DNA of 64,000 nt from Gloeocapsa sp. PCC 7428 (GCF_000317555.1 NC_019745.1:496001-560000), one strand, 5' to 3'. Shown: positions 52,101-61,388, counted from the first letter of the stretch. Program-made: numbers and translations. Notes: generated by a model from the letters alone, not told the origin.

Positions 52101-54398
52101 GAGTTTATTCAAGGAGATGGTCGCTATGCGTTTTCAGGAAGTGTAACGCAAACTCCAAGTGGACCTGAATTTGAGGCGCAAGTAAATGTTGCAAATGGTC
52201 AAGTACAAAGCGTGTTAACAGCACTGCGGTTCTTTAATTTAGAAGATTTCCAACGCGGGTTAGAAGCACCAACGTATGCTGGTGCTAGCACGCTGAATAC
52301 AACGCCTGTCGGAATACCCGATGCACCATTATTAACTCAAATCCGCCGTTATTCAGAAATCACAACGCTTTTGCAACAACAGCGCCAACAGCGTCAAGAT
52401 GCGTCGCCATTACCTGCACTCGCCGATTTTCAAGGAACATTTGGTGGCACGGTTGCGGTGAGTGGTTCTTTGCAAGCTGGTGTCACGGCTAATTTTGATT
52501 TGCAAGGTCAGAATTGGCAATGGGGTGATTACAATGCGGATCAAGTGATTGCTCAAGGTAACTTTGAAGACGGTGTTTTGACACTCCTTCCTCTACGAAT
52601 TCAATCGGATGAGTCGCTACTTGCTTTTACAGGGCAAATTGGCGGTACAGAACAATCGGGTCAATTACAGGTAACGAATTTTCCGATCAACACGCTAACG
52701 GATTTTGTCGATTTGCCTATCGATGTGACTGGGCAATTGAATGGTTCAGCAACTTTAGCTGGAACAGTAGAAAATCCGCAAGCGATCGGAGAATTAGAAC
52801 TCAGCGCCGGAACCTTGAATAATAGACCTGTCGAATCAGCAACGGCAAGCTTTAGCTATGCAAATGCGCGATTTAACATTGGTAGTAATATCGTTGTCAC
52901 TGGACCTGAGCCAATCGTCATTACTGGTAGCATACCTCTAGAGTTACCTTTCGCCTCAGTCACGCCTGATAGCGACCAAATTAGTTTAGATATTAACGTC
53001 CAAAACGAAGGTTTGGCATTACTTAATTTATTAACAGATGCTGTTGCCTGGGAATCAGGACAAGGACAAGTACAATTACAAGTACGCGGGACAACGCAAG
53101 AACCTGTTGCCACAGGAATTGCAACGATTAATGATGCCACAATTACAGCCCAGGCTTTGCCTGAACCTTTAACCGATGTTACAGGAACAATCAACTTCAA
53201 TCTTGACCGCATCCAAGTTGATAGCATTCAAGGTAATTTCTCGCGCGGTAATGTTGTCGCGCAAGGTGTGATTCCCATCTTTAGTAGTTTTTCACCCGCC
53301 GATCCAGACTTTGCCAATCCGCTGACTGTCAACCTCAATCAGCTAACGCTCAATCTTGACGGGTTATATCGTGGTGGTGCTAGCGGAAATGTGATTGTGA
53401 CGGGAAGTGTCCTCAACCCAGTAATTGGCGGGCAAGTTGAACTCGCCCAAGGTGCAATATCTATTCCAGAAGAAAACGGAAATGGTTCGACACCAGGTAC
53501 GACAACACCTACTAGCGCTTCGGTGCCAAACTTTGCTGCTAATCAAGAGGGAACTACAAATTTTGAGTTGAATAACTTACAACTAACACTAGGCAACGGA
53601 GTAGAAGTAACTCGTCCACCGATTATCAATCTAGAGGCAACAGGTTCACTGAATGTGAGTGGTACACTCAACGATCTGCGCCCAAATGGTATGATTCGGT
53701 TACGTCGTGGTGGCGTGAATTTATTTACGACTCAGTTTGTTTTGGCGCGAGGTTACGAACATACAGCCACGTTTAAACCGAATCAAGGACTCGACCCCGA
53801 ATTGGATATTCGTTTAGTGACGCGAGTCCCAGAAGTCACGCGCACTAGAGTTGCGACTTCACCCTTATCGGGTGATATTACACAACCGCTGGCAACTGAC
53901 TTAGGTGGTTTTGAAACGGTGCGCGTACAGGCTGAGGTTCAAGGTCCTGCGAGTCAACTTTTTGATAATTTAGAACTGACGAGCAATCCTTCACGCAGTC
54001 AGTCAGAAATTGTGGCTTTACTCGGTGGTAGTTTTATTGATACTTTAGGACGCGGGGATAGTGTTCTAGGGCTTGCTAACTTGGCAGGGACAGCTTTACT
54101 AGGTAACTTCCAAGGTGCGGTAACGAATATTGGTAATGCTTTTGGTTTATCCGAGTTGCGTTTATTTCCGACAGTTGGTACAGAATCTGGGGGGAGAACT
54201 TCGGCACTCGAATTAGCCGCAGAAGCAGGTATTGATGTCTCGCGCAATCTCTCGGTTTCTGTCTTGCGAGTTTTGACATCGGATGACCCAACGCGTATCG
54301 GTTTGAACTACCGACTAAACGATCAATTTCGCGTCCGTGCTGCGACAGATATTACAGGAGAAACGCGGGCAATTTTGGAATATGAAAATCGATTTTGA
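49170..54398 (+). CDS. tamB: translocation/assembly module TamB-like protein
   Basis: 1742 residues. One N-terminal membrane helix (IGAPLLLGLVAGGWWLWTFV) is followed by a very long beta-repeat body of the AsmA/TamB bridge type. The C-terminal DUF490 domain holds SLNVSGTLNDLRPNGMIRLR, PSRSQSEIVALLGGSFIDTL and the terminal RVRAATDITGETRAILEYE. Spans the periplasm and probably moves lipids or helps outer-membrane protein assembly, and is the counterpart of Tic236 in chloroplasts. Residues about 540-705 contain three near-identical 70/71-residue repeats (see findings). No tamA-like gene is adjacent. Confidence 0.93.
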   Translation: MKNPPDLDNQTEQRSERSRSLLSYRTGIAIGAPLLLGLVAGGWWLWTFVNEQLAPLVERNLTQTLNRPVQLGRVESFSPTSLRFGASAIPATATDPDRAAVTAVDVTFNPLQLLITRTLRLDVTLVNPDVYLEQDAEGRWISTTLAAEEGTGPISTELDRIRFRNANVVLVPDPEARNEPIANKTTKASVTVSQGNGFAQFLDNNELIRYNISGNLATEGNIEIQGESQLSTERTNLQIQAQNVLASEVTRLIDLPIDLQGGRVDGNLNVQLRQAQEPALFGTAQLRKVTAQVEQLPQAFNNSSGTLGFQGTQIWLDNVQTSYGSIPAIANGVLDTEAGFNIAARVPTVSFANAQKTLELDLPVPVAGEARAEVQLSGPIQKPTLSGSVRTTKQARIDRVDFKKLSARFAFAPTESVIAFKDIQAVPTVGGQITGGGTLRIGDTPGLGFNLDARNIPGDAIARLYGAAPDFQIGTIQARANVVGSPTQPQTIVNWQAANATYPARGQILIANAQNLLFRNTTVDFAGGTLRAAGQLTNNQWQATVQASGVELGRVAEVPPALQAPISGTFNVAGTTASFQPDQIQATGSGRLNVAGGTVTASNIQLAQGRWQAQVQASGVQLGSLVPQVPPQFQGALTGTFNLAGATTAFQPETIVGTGSGRLNVAGGTVTAANIQLAQGRWQAQVNASQVELARFSEQLQGQLNGQLRVAGTVDSFDLADVRAVGNLRFSQGIGPVQQPLTATIGWVGDRIIVEQATAPNLNANGLILVQTASGVPEVTELDLNVQAQNYSLQDLPFELPAAGNLAGSADFTGNITGTLTAPNVVGALQLQNLAVNDLAFAPQLTGNVQLTATDGLQLDVSGGEDQITLNLDAQNRPVSFLVRRDAAVARGRSVGENLLVNIENFPLAALELTPDLPILGNAPISGQLTGDLTVNPTTFAVAGNIAIADPAIGTLTGNQFVGQVNFADGTGTLTGGEFIQGDGRYAFSGSVTQTPSGPEFEAQVNVANGQVQSVLTALRFFNLEDFQRGLEAPTYAGASTLNTTPVGIPDAPLLTQIRRYSEITTLLQQQRQQRQDASPLPALADFQGTFGGTVAVSGSLQAGVTANFDLQGQNWQWGDYNADQVIAQGNFEDGVLTLLPLRIQSDESLLAFTGQIGGTEQSGQLQVTNFPINTLTDFVDLPIDVTGQLNGSATLAGTVENPQAIGELELSAGTLNNRPVESATASFSYANARFNIGSNIVVTGPEPIVITGSIPLELPFASVTPDSDQISLDINVQNEGLALLNLLTDAVAWESGQGQVQLQVRGTTQEPVATGIATINDATITAQALPEPLTDVTGTINFNLDRIQVDSIQGNFSRGNVVAQGVIPIFSSFSPADPDFANPLTVNLNQLTLNLDGLYRGGASGNVIVTGSVLNPVIGGQVELAQGAISIPEENGNGSTPGTTTPTSASVPNFAANQEGTTNFELNNLQLTLGNGVEVTRPPIINLEATGSLNVSGTLNDLRPNGMIRLRRGGVNLFTTQFVLARGYEHTATFKPNQGLDPELDIRLVTRVPEVTRTRVATSPLSGDITQPLATDLGGFETVRVQAEVQGPASQLFDNLELTSNPSRSQSEIVALLGGSFIDTLGRGDSVLGLANLAGTALLGNFQGAVTNIGNAFGLSELRLFPTVGTESGGRTSALELAAEAGIDVSRNLSVSVLRVLTSDDPTRIGLNYRLNDQFRVRAATDITGETRAILEYENRF
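50787..51286 (+). repeat. three in-frame 70/71-codon tandem repeats inside the TamB gene
   Basis: Units start at the Q/R-W-Q-A segments 50787, 50997 and 51210 (periods 210 and 213 bp). Each reads WQAxVxASxVxL, then GTFNxAGxTxxFQPxxI, then GSGRLNVAGGTVTA and NIQLAQGRW. The last two units are almost identical in DNA over the 70 bp after GGTTCAGGACG, at 50931 and 51144. The pattern indicates recent internal duplication. Confidence 0.85.
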
Positions 54399-54489
54399 AT
54401 GATAGGTGTTGGTAATAAAAAGTTGAGCAATATTTTTACCCATTACCAGTTACTAATGACCAATATTTTCATTTACTTACTTAGTAGTT

Positions 54490-55386
54490 TTAGACGCGTT
54501 GATTTGTCAACTTCAGATTTATAATGGACAGACCTAAAATACCTAAAAACAAAACTAACCCAATCGTACAAGCATAACTCATTTCTAGGTTGCGGAAGGC
54601 TTGCTCATAAAGATAATAAACAATCGTCTTCGAGCTATTGCGTGGTCCGCCTTGCGTCATGATATAAACTTCTTCAAACACCTTTGTCGCAGAAATCGCC
54701 GAAATTACGGCTACTAACACAATATAAGGTCTCATCAACGGTACTGTAATATCCCAGTGTTTGCGAATGCCATCGGAACCTTCGATCGCAGCAGCTTCGT
54801 ATAAGTCGGCGGGAATCGCTTGCAGCCCAGCAAGATAAATCACCATATAATAACCTAATCCTTTCCATACAGTGACTGCCATCACGCTAAACAGCGCCCA
54901 CTGCGGACTTGTTAACCAGGGAATACCTTTTTCTGATAAACCAATTTGCCGAATAATCTGGTTGAGTAAACCATTACCATCATAAATCCATCGCCAGGCA
55001 ATTCCAGCAACAACCATTGAAATGACAACCGGAGTGTAATAGGCTGCCCTAAACCAGTGCATTCCGCGTAGTTTTTGATTGACTAAAATTGCGAGTGCTA
55101 AGGGGGCGATCGCTAAAACTGGAACAACGCAAACTAGATAAAGTAGCGTATTTCCTAAAGTCTGCCAAAAAACAGCATCAGTCCACAGTCGTTGGAAGTT
55201 CTCCCAACCAATCCATTGTGGCGGTTGCGTCAGATCGTATTCGTAGCGCGTAAAGCTGAGGTAAAACGCTTGCAGTGCCGGCCAAAATACAGTTAAACCC
55301 AAGATCAGCAGGGCTGGTAACAAAAACAAGTAGGGAGTCAGCTTGTGTTGAATTGTCCCCCAGCGGGCTAATACTGATTTTTGCAT
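54490..55386 (-). CDS. sugar ABC transporter permease (MalF/UgpA-like)
   Basis: 298 residues with six membrane helices. The EAA loop LYEAAAIEGSDGIRKHWDIT, contacting the ATPase, is about 210 residues in, and PYLFLLPALLILGLTVFWPA is the usual first helix. Belongs to the carbohydrate uptake class 1 group. It stands alone: no MalG partner, binding protein or ATPase is in the window, as often seen for dispersed sugar transporters in cyanobacteria. Substrate unknown (glucosylglycerol/sucrose or other). Confidence 0.92.
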   Translation of the reverse strand: MQKSVLARWGTIQHKLTPYLFLLPALLILGLTVFWPALQAFYLSFTRYEYDLTQPPQWIGWENFQRLWTDAVFWQTLGNTLLYLVCVVPVLAIAPLALAILVNQKLRGMHWFRAAYYTPVVISMVVAGIAWRWIYDGNGLLNQIIRQIGLSEKGIPWLTSPQWALFSVMAVTVWKGLGYYMVIYLAGLQAIPADLYEAAAIEGSDGIRKHWDITVPLMRPYIVLVAVISAISATKVFEEVYIMTQGGPRNSSKTIVYYLYEQAFRNLEMSYACTIGLVLFLGILGLSIINLKLTNQRV

Positions 55387-55517
55387 AAGGGTTTACAGCA
55401 AGGATCAGGGGTCAGGGGTCAGAAAGACGGATTATGAGGAGTTTAATCGTGTCCTTACCATATCGACCACTGCTATATATTACCTCTAGTTAAGCAAATA
55501 GAATATCACAGTTTGAT

Positions 55518-56399
55518 TTATCGACTTAAAATTTGGGCAATCATGCGGTTAGCTTGCGCGCTGTAGCTACCACCGAAGAGATTGTAATGATTCAAGATGT
55601 GATAGAGATTGTATATAATTTTGCGGGTTTCGTAGCCTTGCTCCAACGGAAAAATCGCGTTGTAACCGTGATAGAAAGCAGCAGGAAAACCACCAAATAA
55701 TTCGGTCATGGCGATATCAACTTCGCGATCGCCGATATAAGTCGCAGGGTCAAAAATAACGGGTTCGCCTGTCGTTGTACACGCGGCGTTACCTCCCCAT
55801 AAATCGCCGTGAACGAGCGACGGTTGCGGTTGATGCGCTAGTAAATCTGGAATCGCGGCTAATAATGCTTGCTGCTGCGGGAAATGTCCGCCGCGGCGAT
55901 TGGCTAATTTGAACTGGTATCCCAAGCGGTGTTTAGCGAAAAATTCTGCCCAATCGGTTGTCCAATCGTTGATTTGGGGTGTGGAACCAATCGTATTATT
56001 TCTATCCCAACCAAAGGCAGCTTGGTTAGTGCTTGACATGGTGTCAAATTTATGCATAGCAGCAAGCTTTCGCCCCATTTCTTCCCATGCCGAGTTGTTG
56101 CCTCGACCAAGTTCGATCCACTCTAAAACGAGATAACAAGCGTTTGCGACGGTTCCCCAACAAATGGCCTGCGGAACTCGAATTGTTGCTGTCGCAAACA
56201 TCTGTTGCAATCCCAGGGCTTCTGCTTCAAACATGGCGACTTGGGAAGGGGAATTGAGCTTCACAAAGTAAGTTTCCGTCTCGCTACTGATAGCGTAGCC
56301 TTGGTTGATACAGCCGCCACCTACTGCACGCGTTCGATTGACAGTAAACGCTTTTCCCGTTACTTTGCTGATATGCTGGGCAATTTCTGACCAATTCAT
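55518..56399 (-). CDS. fructosamine kinase family protein
   Basis: 293 residues of the FN3K/ketosamine-3-kinase fold, related to aminoglycoside phosphotransferases. N-lobe GGGCINQGYAISSETETYFV with the Lys in VKLNSP, catalytic loop LVHGDLWGGNAACTTTGEPV and metal-binding FDPATYIGDREVDIAM. Phosphorylates glycated amines so that the sugar is released (deglycation repair). Its start overlaps the stop of the M16 protease gene (56396-56399), so the two are translationally coupled. Confidence 0.92.
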   Translation of the reverse strand: MNWSEIAQHISKVTGKAFTVNRTRAVGGGCINQGYAISSETETYFVKLNSPSQVAMFEAEALGLQQMFATATIRVPQAICWGTVANACYLVLEWIELGRGNNSAWEEMGRKLAAMHKFDTMSSTNQAAFGWDRNNTIGSTPQINDWTTDWAEFFAKHRLGYQFKLANRRGGHFPQQQALLAAIPDLLAHQPQPSLVHGDLWGGNAACTTTGEPVIFDPATYIGDREVDIAMTELFGGFPAAFYHGYNAIFPLEQGYETRKIIYNLYHILNHYNLFGGSYSAQANRMIAQILSR

Positions 56400-57670
56400 G
56401 CTGGTTTGAGAATAACAACACCGTAAGCATTTGGCGATAAATGCTGTTGCGCAGCAATTAGTATATCAGTAGCATCTACGCTCTGGATTTTAGCTGGGTA
56501 ATCAAAAGCTGGTTCGAGATCGCCAAGCATCGAGTGATAGTAGCCATAGAGACTGGCGCGATCGCTGGGTGTTTCGTTGCCAAAAATAAAGCGATTTGCG
56601 ACTTGCGTACGAATGCGCGCGATTTCTGATTCTTGTACGGGTTGCGTTTGAATTGATTGAATATGTTGGGCGATCGCCGCTTCCACAACTGGAATATTTT
56701 CCACAGGTAACGCCGCAGAGATATAAAAGGTTCCTTGAAGTTGTTGTGTCATGTTACTCACAGAAATCTGCGAGACTAAACTTTTTTCTTCACGTAGTTC
56801 CCGTACTAGCCGCGACGTACGTCCATGACCTAAAATCGCAGCGACAACATCCAAAGCATAAGTTTGTTCGATTTGCATCAATCCTGGAACGCGCCACACC
56901 ATCACAAGGCGTGCTTGCTGCAAACTTTCATCAACATATTCTTGACGGACAATTTCTGTAAAAGGTGACTCACAAGTCATCGGAGGATGAGATGCGTGCG
57001 GTGTGAGGCGGGAAGTATTCACTTGGAATCCCTCACTGACAATTTCTATAAGTTCTTCTGCGGGTAAATTGCCGACAGCAACAGCCGTTATCGATTGTGG
57101 TTGATACCAGGTGCAATGAAAATCGCGCATCTGCTGCGGTGTGAGGCGGGAAATCACCTCAGCCGAACCGATCACGGGGCGACGATACGGTAAGCGCTCA
57201 AATGCAGTTTCCATCGCGCGTTGAAATGTGCGGCGGCGGGGATTATCATCCGAACGACGAATTTCTTCTAAAACGACCAAGCGTTCGCGCTCGAAGCCAT
57301 CATCAGGAATTGTACAATTAAGTACGACATCGATTTGTAGTGGTGCTAGCTGCGCAAAATCTTTTGGTGCTGTTGTAATGTAGTAATGCGTATAATCTTG
57401 ACTTGTTGCTGCATTTGTGACCGCACCCCGTTCTTCGATCAGCCGCTCAAATTCACCACTACATAGACGCTGTGTACCTTTAAATACCATATGCTCTAAG
57501 AAATGCGCCATACCATTGATCGCGTCTGCTTCCACAGCAGAACCAACGTTAACCCACAAGCTAAGATTAACGGCTTCGATCGGCATTTGCTCGGCGATGA
57601 TGGTTAGACCGTTGGGTAATCGATGTAGAGTCGGGGCGTTTAGCCTTGGTGTCAATACAGTGGATGTCAT
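56396..57670 (-). CDS. M16 family zinc metallopeptidase
   Basis: 424 residues. The inverted zinc motif HFLEH (His56, Glu59, His60) in MAHFLEHMVFKGT, with the distal Glu in the helix after DGFERERLVVLEEIRRSDDN. The second, non-catalytic half covers about residues 220-424 (PGLMQIEQTYALDVVAAILG). Length matches the cyanobacterial single-gene pitrilysin/PqqL-like peptidases. No signal peptide is evident, so cytoplasmic. Upstream of and overlapping the fructosamine kinase gene by four bases. Confidence 0.92.
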   Translation of the reverse strand: MTSTVLTPRLNAPTLHRLPNGLTIIAEQMPIEAVNLSLWVNVGSAVEADAINGMAHFLEHMVFKGTQRLCSGEFERLIEERGAVTNAATSQDYTHYYITTAPKDFAQLAPLQIDVVLNCTIPDDGFERERLVVLEEIRRSDDNPRRRTFQRAMETAFERLPYRRPVIGSAEVISRLTPQQMRDFHCTWYQPQSITAVAVGNLPAEELIEIVSEGFQVNTSRLTPHASHPPMTCESPFTEIVRQEYVDESLQQARLVMVWRVPGLMQIEQTYALDVVAAILGHGRTSRLVRELREEKSLVSQISVSNMTQQLQGTFYISAALPVENIPVVEAAIAQHIQSIQTQPVQESEIARIRTQVANRFIFGNETPSDRASLYGYYHSMLGDLEPAFDYPAKIQSVDATDILIAAQQHLSPNAYGVVILKPA

Positions 57671-57738
57671 TTGTGCTACTTGAGGGGTCGGTACTTTTAT
57701 ATCTTACCCACTCGGCACCGCTTGATTGAGGTAGTTAT

Positions 57739-57921
57739 TTAAGTCGCTGTCGCTACCGTCATCACCATGAACGGTAAGCCGGCAAGGAAACAAGTGATAA
57801 ATACCCACACAGAAAAACTTTTAATGTCTTCTTGTGCGATCGCGGATTTCATTTGAGTTATTGCTAAAGGAAATACCGTCAATAACAGTGTAATGACAAC
57901 AAAGTAGTCTAATAGTGACAT
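57739..57921 (-). CDS. small two-helix membrane protein, function unknown
   Basis: 60 residues: MSLLDYFVVITLLLTVFPLA, a short polar turn (MKSAIAQEDIKSFS) and a second helix VWVFITCFLAGLPFMVMTVA. The composition is fully that of a membrane protein, with no frame competition, which supports a real gene. Family not recognised. Upstream of the M16 gene on the same strand by 68 bp. Confidence 0.5.
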   Translation of the reverse strand: MSLLDYFVVITLLLTVFPLAITQMKSAIAQEDIKSFSVWVFITCFLAGLPFMVMTVATAT

Positions 57922-58483
57922 TCTTTATTCCTAGACAGCGCTTTACCTTGAATGATGTCGCTCTCGCAGTAGCTATGACTCTTTCTTGAGTCTAGTTATT
58001 CACTTTTGACACTTATCACTATAGTTAAATAACTTTTTTGCCGCTGTCTGTGTCTGAGAATACAAAGAAATTAAATGATAGCGACTTGTATTATGAATTT
58101 GCAAATGATTTATGCTAAATAAAAATGTGTTCTCAAATACACAAGACTCTTATTATAAAATAATTCTTTAGTTAGACGGTGATTTAATGGCAAGCCAATA
58201 TTATGGCTATTAGCAGGAAAAACAAATCGCAACGCATATTCAATTCCTGGGACTGTTATACTTTTGGCTTGTATGTATTATCCTATACATAGCTGAATGT
58301 AGAAGACCGTCCCAGGATTTTTTATAGGATTCATCAGCGATAATGACTGTCCTAACAGGCGATCGCCAGTATTTAGGCAATAGCAAATTCGACTAATTAC
58401 TAATAATTAAAATGATGAGTGAAGGGTGATTCTTTTACTAACCACTCGCTTAGTTATCGAACCGCAGGTAATATAATATAAAT
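57922..58483. other. 562-bp spacer between urtE and the small membrane protein gene
   Basis: No coding frame. Contains the candidate plus-strand RNA at about 58240-58323 and one HIP1 GGCGATCGCC near 58359. The left part is A+T-rich and probably holds the promoter of the small membrane protein gene (minus strand). Confidence 0.45.
58240..58323 (+). ncRNA. candidate small RNA ending in an intrinsic terminator
   Basis: TCCTGGGACTGT (58245-58256) pairs with ACCGTCCCAGGA (58306-58317), 12 bp with one mismatch, and T6 (58318-58323) follows at once. Inside, TATGTAT (58272-58278) pairs perfectly with ATACATA (58285-58291) over a 6-nt loop. Both neighbouring genes are on the minus strand, so no plus-strand gene needs this terminator. 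The most economical reading is a short structured RNA or the 3' end of one beginning somewhat to the left. No known RNA family recognised. Confidence 0.45.
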
Positions 58484-59239
58484 TTAAACAGCCAAAAACC
58501 TTTGAATGACATCTTGGCTTAACTCGCTCGTACGACCAGAGGCAACGATACCACCTTTTTGCATTGCATAATAGCGGTCTGCTTGACGAACAAAGTGGAG
58601 GTGTTGTTCCACAAGTAAGACAGAAATTCCTGTCGTTGTGATAATTCGACGAACAGCGGCTTCAATTTCTAAAATGATTGAGGGTTGAATTCCTTCGGTA
58701 GGTTCGTCTAAAACAAGCAATCGTGGTTGTCCCATTAAAGCACGCGCGATCGCAAGTTGTTGTTGTTGTCCGCCACTCAAGTCACCACCCATCCGCGATA
58801 GCATTGTATTTAAGACTGGGAAGAGTTCAAAAATTTGCTCAGGAATTTCTTGTGTGCGTTTGCTGTGGCGTCGGGCTTCGAGTCCGAGTAATAAATTCTC
58901 TTTTACAGTTAAACGCGGGATTATTTCTCTTCCTTGGGGAACATAGCCAATACCGAGTTTAGCACGTTGGTCGGGAGTTTTTGAGTTAATAATTTGTCCA
59001 TTAAATGCGATCGCACCGCTACGAGGACGAATCAAGCCCATAATTGTTTTAAGTAGTGTTGTTTTCCCAACACCGTTGCGCCCGATCAAACACACCATTT
59101 GTCCAACGGGAACACTTAAATCGACATTACGCAGAATGTGACTTTCGCCGTAGTAAACGTTAAGATTTGAAACGTGTAGCGTATGTTCTTGACTTATGGA
59201 AGTTGGATCGGGAGCGATCGCATCACGGGTATAACTCAT
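58484..59239 (-). CDS. urtE: urea ABC transporter ATP-binding subunit UrtE
   Basis: 251 residues. Walker A IGRNGVGKTTLLKTI, signature LSGGQQQQLAIARALM, Walker B LLVLDEPTEGIQPS (EGIQPSII is usual for UrtE/LivF types) and H-loop VLLVEQHLHF. One of two ATPases energising high-affinity urea uptake. Last gene of the urtABCDE run, 28 bp after urtD. Confidence 0.95.
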   Translation of the reverse strand: MSYTRDAIAPDPTSISQEHTLHVSNLNVYYGESHILRNVDLSVPVGQMVCLIGRNGVGKTTLLKTIMGLIRPRSGAIAFNGQIINSKTPDQRAKLGIGYVPQGREIIPRLTVKENLLLGLEARRHSKRTQEIPEQIFELFPVLNTMLSRMGGDLSGGQQQQLAIARALMGQPRLLVLDEPTEGIQPSIILEIEAAVRRIITTTGISVLLVEQHLHFVRQADRYYAMQKGGIVASGRTSELSQDVIQRFLAV

Positions 59240-59267
59240 AGTTTGCTATTTTGTTAAATGCTGTAAA

Positions 59268-60065
59268 TTACAGTTCAGAGCCTGAAGTTTCGAGTTCTAG
59301 CGAGTGTGCTGTATGTGAGTCATCCATCGGCTGTCCTAAATATACTTCAATCACTTTAGGATCGTTTTGAACTTGATCGATGTTTCCCTCGCACAATACT
59401 GAACCTTGATGAAGTACAGTCACCTTGCGCGCAATCTGGCGCACAAATTCCATGTCATGTTCAATCACTAAGATCGAATGACTTTCAGCTAAAGCGAGTA
59501 ACAAATCGCCAATATTTTCAGTTTCTTCATCGGTTAACCCTGCGACAGGTTCATCGACAAGTAATAAATCAGGTGATTGCGCAACAAGCATCCCAATTTC
59601 TAAGCGCTGCTTTTCGCCATGCGAGAGTAAACCTGCGGGGATATCGGCGCGAGAAGTTAAGCCAATTGTTTCGAGTAAACCGGCGATTGAGTGGCGTTCC
59701 GCACTTTTTGGTTTACCAAACAAAGTTGACCAAATATTTTTTTTGCGGTTGCTGGTGAGTTCGAGATTTTCTCTTGGGGTGAGATTGAGGTAAACTCGTG
59801 GAGTTTGAAATTTACGACCAATTCCAAGTCTTGCGATTTGGTGTTCGCTAAGCGATCGCAAGTTGCGTCCTTTGAATAAAACTCGTCCTTGTGTTGGTTT
59901 GGTTTTGCCAGTAATCACGTCTAAGAATGTCGTTTTTCCGGCTCCATTTGGACCAATAATAACGCGTAGTTCGCCTACATCTAAATTAAAATTGAGATTA
60001 TTTAAAGCTTTGAAACCGTCAAAGCTGACTGTGACGTTTTCGATTTCTAATATTTTTTCTTGCAT
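59268..60065 (-). CDS. urtD: urea ABC transporter ATP-binding subunit UrtD
   Basis: 265 residues. Walker A IGPNGAGKTTFLDVI, signature LSHGEKQRLEIGMLVA (LSHGE in place of LSGGQ, as is normal in UrtD), Walker B LLLVDEPVAGLTDEE and H-loop VIEHDMEFVR. Pairs with UrtE under the UrtB/UrtC membrane domains. Between urtC (115-bp spacer with a short dispersed-repeat remnant) and urtE. Confidence 0.95.
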   Translation of the reverse strand: MQEKILEIENVTVSFDGFKALNNLNFNLDVGELRVIIGPNGAGKTTFLDVITGKTKPTQGRVLFKGRNLRSLSEHQIARLGIGRKFQTPRVYLNLTPRENLELTSNRKKNIWSTLFGKPKSAERHSIAGLLETIGLTSRADIPAGLLSHGEKQRLEIGMLVAQSPDLLLVDEPVAGLTDEETENIGDLLLALAESHSILVIEHDMEFVRQIARKVTVLHQGSVLCEGNIDQVQNDPKVIEVYLGQPMDDSHTAHSLELETSGSEL

Positions 60066-60180
60066 TGTGTACCTTGGGTAAATTTTACAGAATGTAGCAT
60101 TTTTTTATATTGAACCACTAAGACACATAGACGCGTCACCGGCTTCCCGTCGGGTAGGGCGCAAAGAAGTTGATTGCTCA

Positions 60181-61341
60181 TTATTCGCTGCTTTTTGCCT
60201 CTAGTTCTTGTTTTTCTTGTTGAACTTCGGGGTCTTCTTCTAAGCTGGGGTATGTGAAGGCTGGTTTACGACCTCTTAGGCGTTGAAATCCTTCGCTACG
60301 CAACCAGCCGACGATACCATCGGGAAGTACTGTGACAACAATTAAGAAGAGTGCGCCTTGGAAGAATAACCAAATTTCGGCAAATTGTTCGCTTAAGAAA
60401 CTGCGGGCGAAGTTAACAAGTAATGCGCCCAAGATAGCACCGACAAGTGTTCCTCTACCGCCAATTGCTACCCAAATGACCATTTCAATTGAGAAAGCAA
60501 CATCCATGAGTCTAGGGGAGACTGAACCACTTTGCAGCGTATACATTGCGCCTGCGATTCCTGCTAATGCGCCTGAAACCGCAAAAACAAGAACTTTAAA
60601 TTCTGTGGGATTGTAGCCTGAAAAACGAACGCGACTTTCATCATCGCGAATTGCCATTAATAAACGCCCAAAACGCCCGCTTGTCAGCCAGCGGCAAAGC
60701 GCGTAAGCACCGATTAACAGTAAAATTGTTAATGTATAGAAGGTAAATTGTGCAGATTGTGTATTAACTGATGCGCCTAATAATGTTTGAAAGTTTGTTA
60801 AACCGTTAGTACCGTTAAATAGTTTTTGTTGTCCGTTAAAAAAGTTGAAAAAGACGATTGTTGCGGCTTGGGTGAGGATGGAGAAATAAACGCCTTTGAT
60901 GCGATTACGAAAGACTAAATAGCCGAGTAATCCAGCCAGAAGTGCAGGAATTGTGACAACGGCAAACGTGGCGAAGGGAAATGAATAAAAAGGACGCCAA
61001 AACCAAGGTAACTCTGTACCGCCGTACAAACTCATAAATTCTGGCAGTCCTCCAGCAGCATCTTCAAGTTTGATATGCATCGCGATCGCATATCCACCCA
61101 ACGCAAAGAAAATGCCGTGTCCTAAACTCAGTAAGCCAGTGTAACCCCAGATTAAATCAATTCCTAGAGCAACAATTGCTAATGCTAAAAAGCGCCCTAA
61201 TAAATTGAGGCGAAAACTTGTCAATACGGCTGGCATGACAAAGATTAACAGCAGTGCGATCGCAACTACAATAGCGGCTTCAATTAAGAATATCCGCTGC
61301 CGCTTTCTTCCTTTAACTCCAATTTGAGAAATTGCATCCAC
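60181..61341 (-). CDS. urtC: urea ABC transporter permease UrtC
   Basis: 386 residues of the LivM-type permease family, about ten membrane helices. Conserved FLALAIVALGIDLIWGYTGL near the N-terminus, GRLLMAIRDDESRVRFSGYN in the cytoplasmic coupling loop, and WVAIGGRGTLVGAILGALLV. The charged C-terminal tail (EEDPEVQQEKQELEAKSSE) is typical. Separated from urtB by 93 bp that carry a strong palindrome. Confidence 0.95.
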   Translation of the reverse strand: MDAISQIGVKGRKRQRIFLIEAAIVVAIALLLIFVMPAVLTSFRLNLLGRFLALAIVALGIDLIWGYTGLLSLGHGIFFALGGYAIAMHIKLEDAAGGLPEFMSLYGGTELPWFWRPFYSFPFATFAVVTIPALLAGLLGYLVFRNRIKGVYFSILTQAATIVFFNFFNGQQKLFNGTNGLTNFQTLLGASVNTQSAQFTFYTLTILLLIGAYALCRWLTSGRFGRLLMAIRDDESRVRFSGYNPTEFKVLVFAVSGALAGIAGAMYTLQSGSVSPRLMDVAFSIEMVIWVAIGGRGTLVGAILGALLVNFARSFLSEQFAEIWLFFQGALFLIVVTVLPDGIVGWLRSEGFQRLRGRKPAFTYPSLEEDPEVQQEKQELEAKSSE

Positions 61342-61388
61342 CGCGATATCTCCTTATTTTCTCTTCATCCCTTTATGCCCTCGCCCCA

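Noticed and set aside
52856-53227. 123-codon minus-strand frame inside tamB
   Set aside because: Shadow frame of a strongly coding plus-strand gene.
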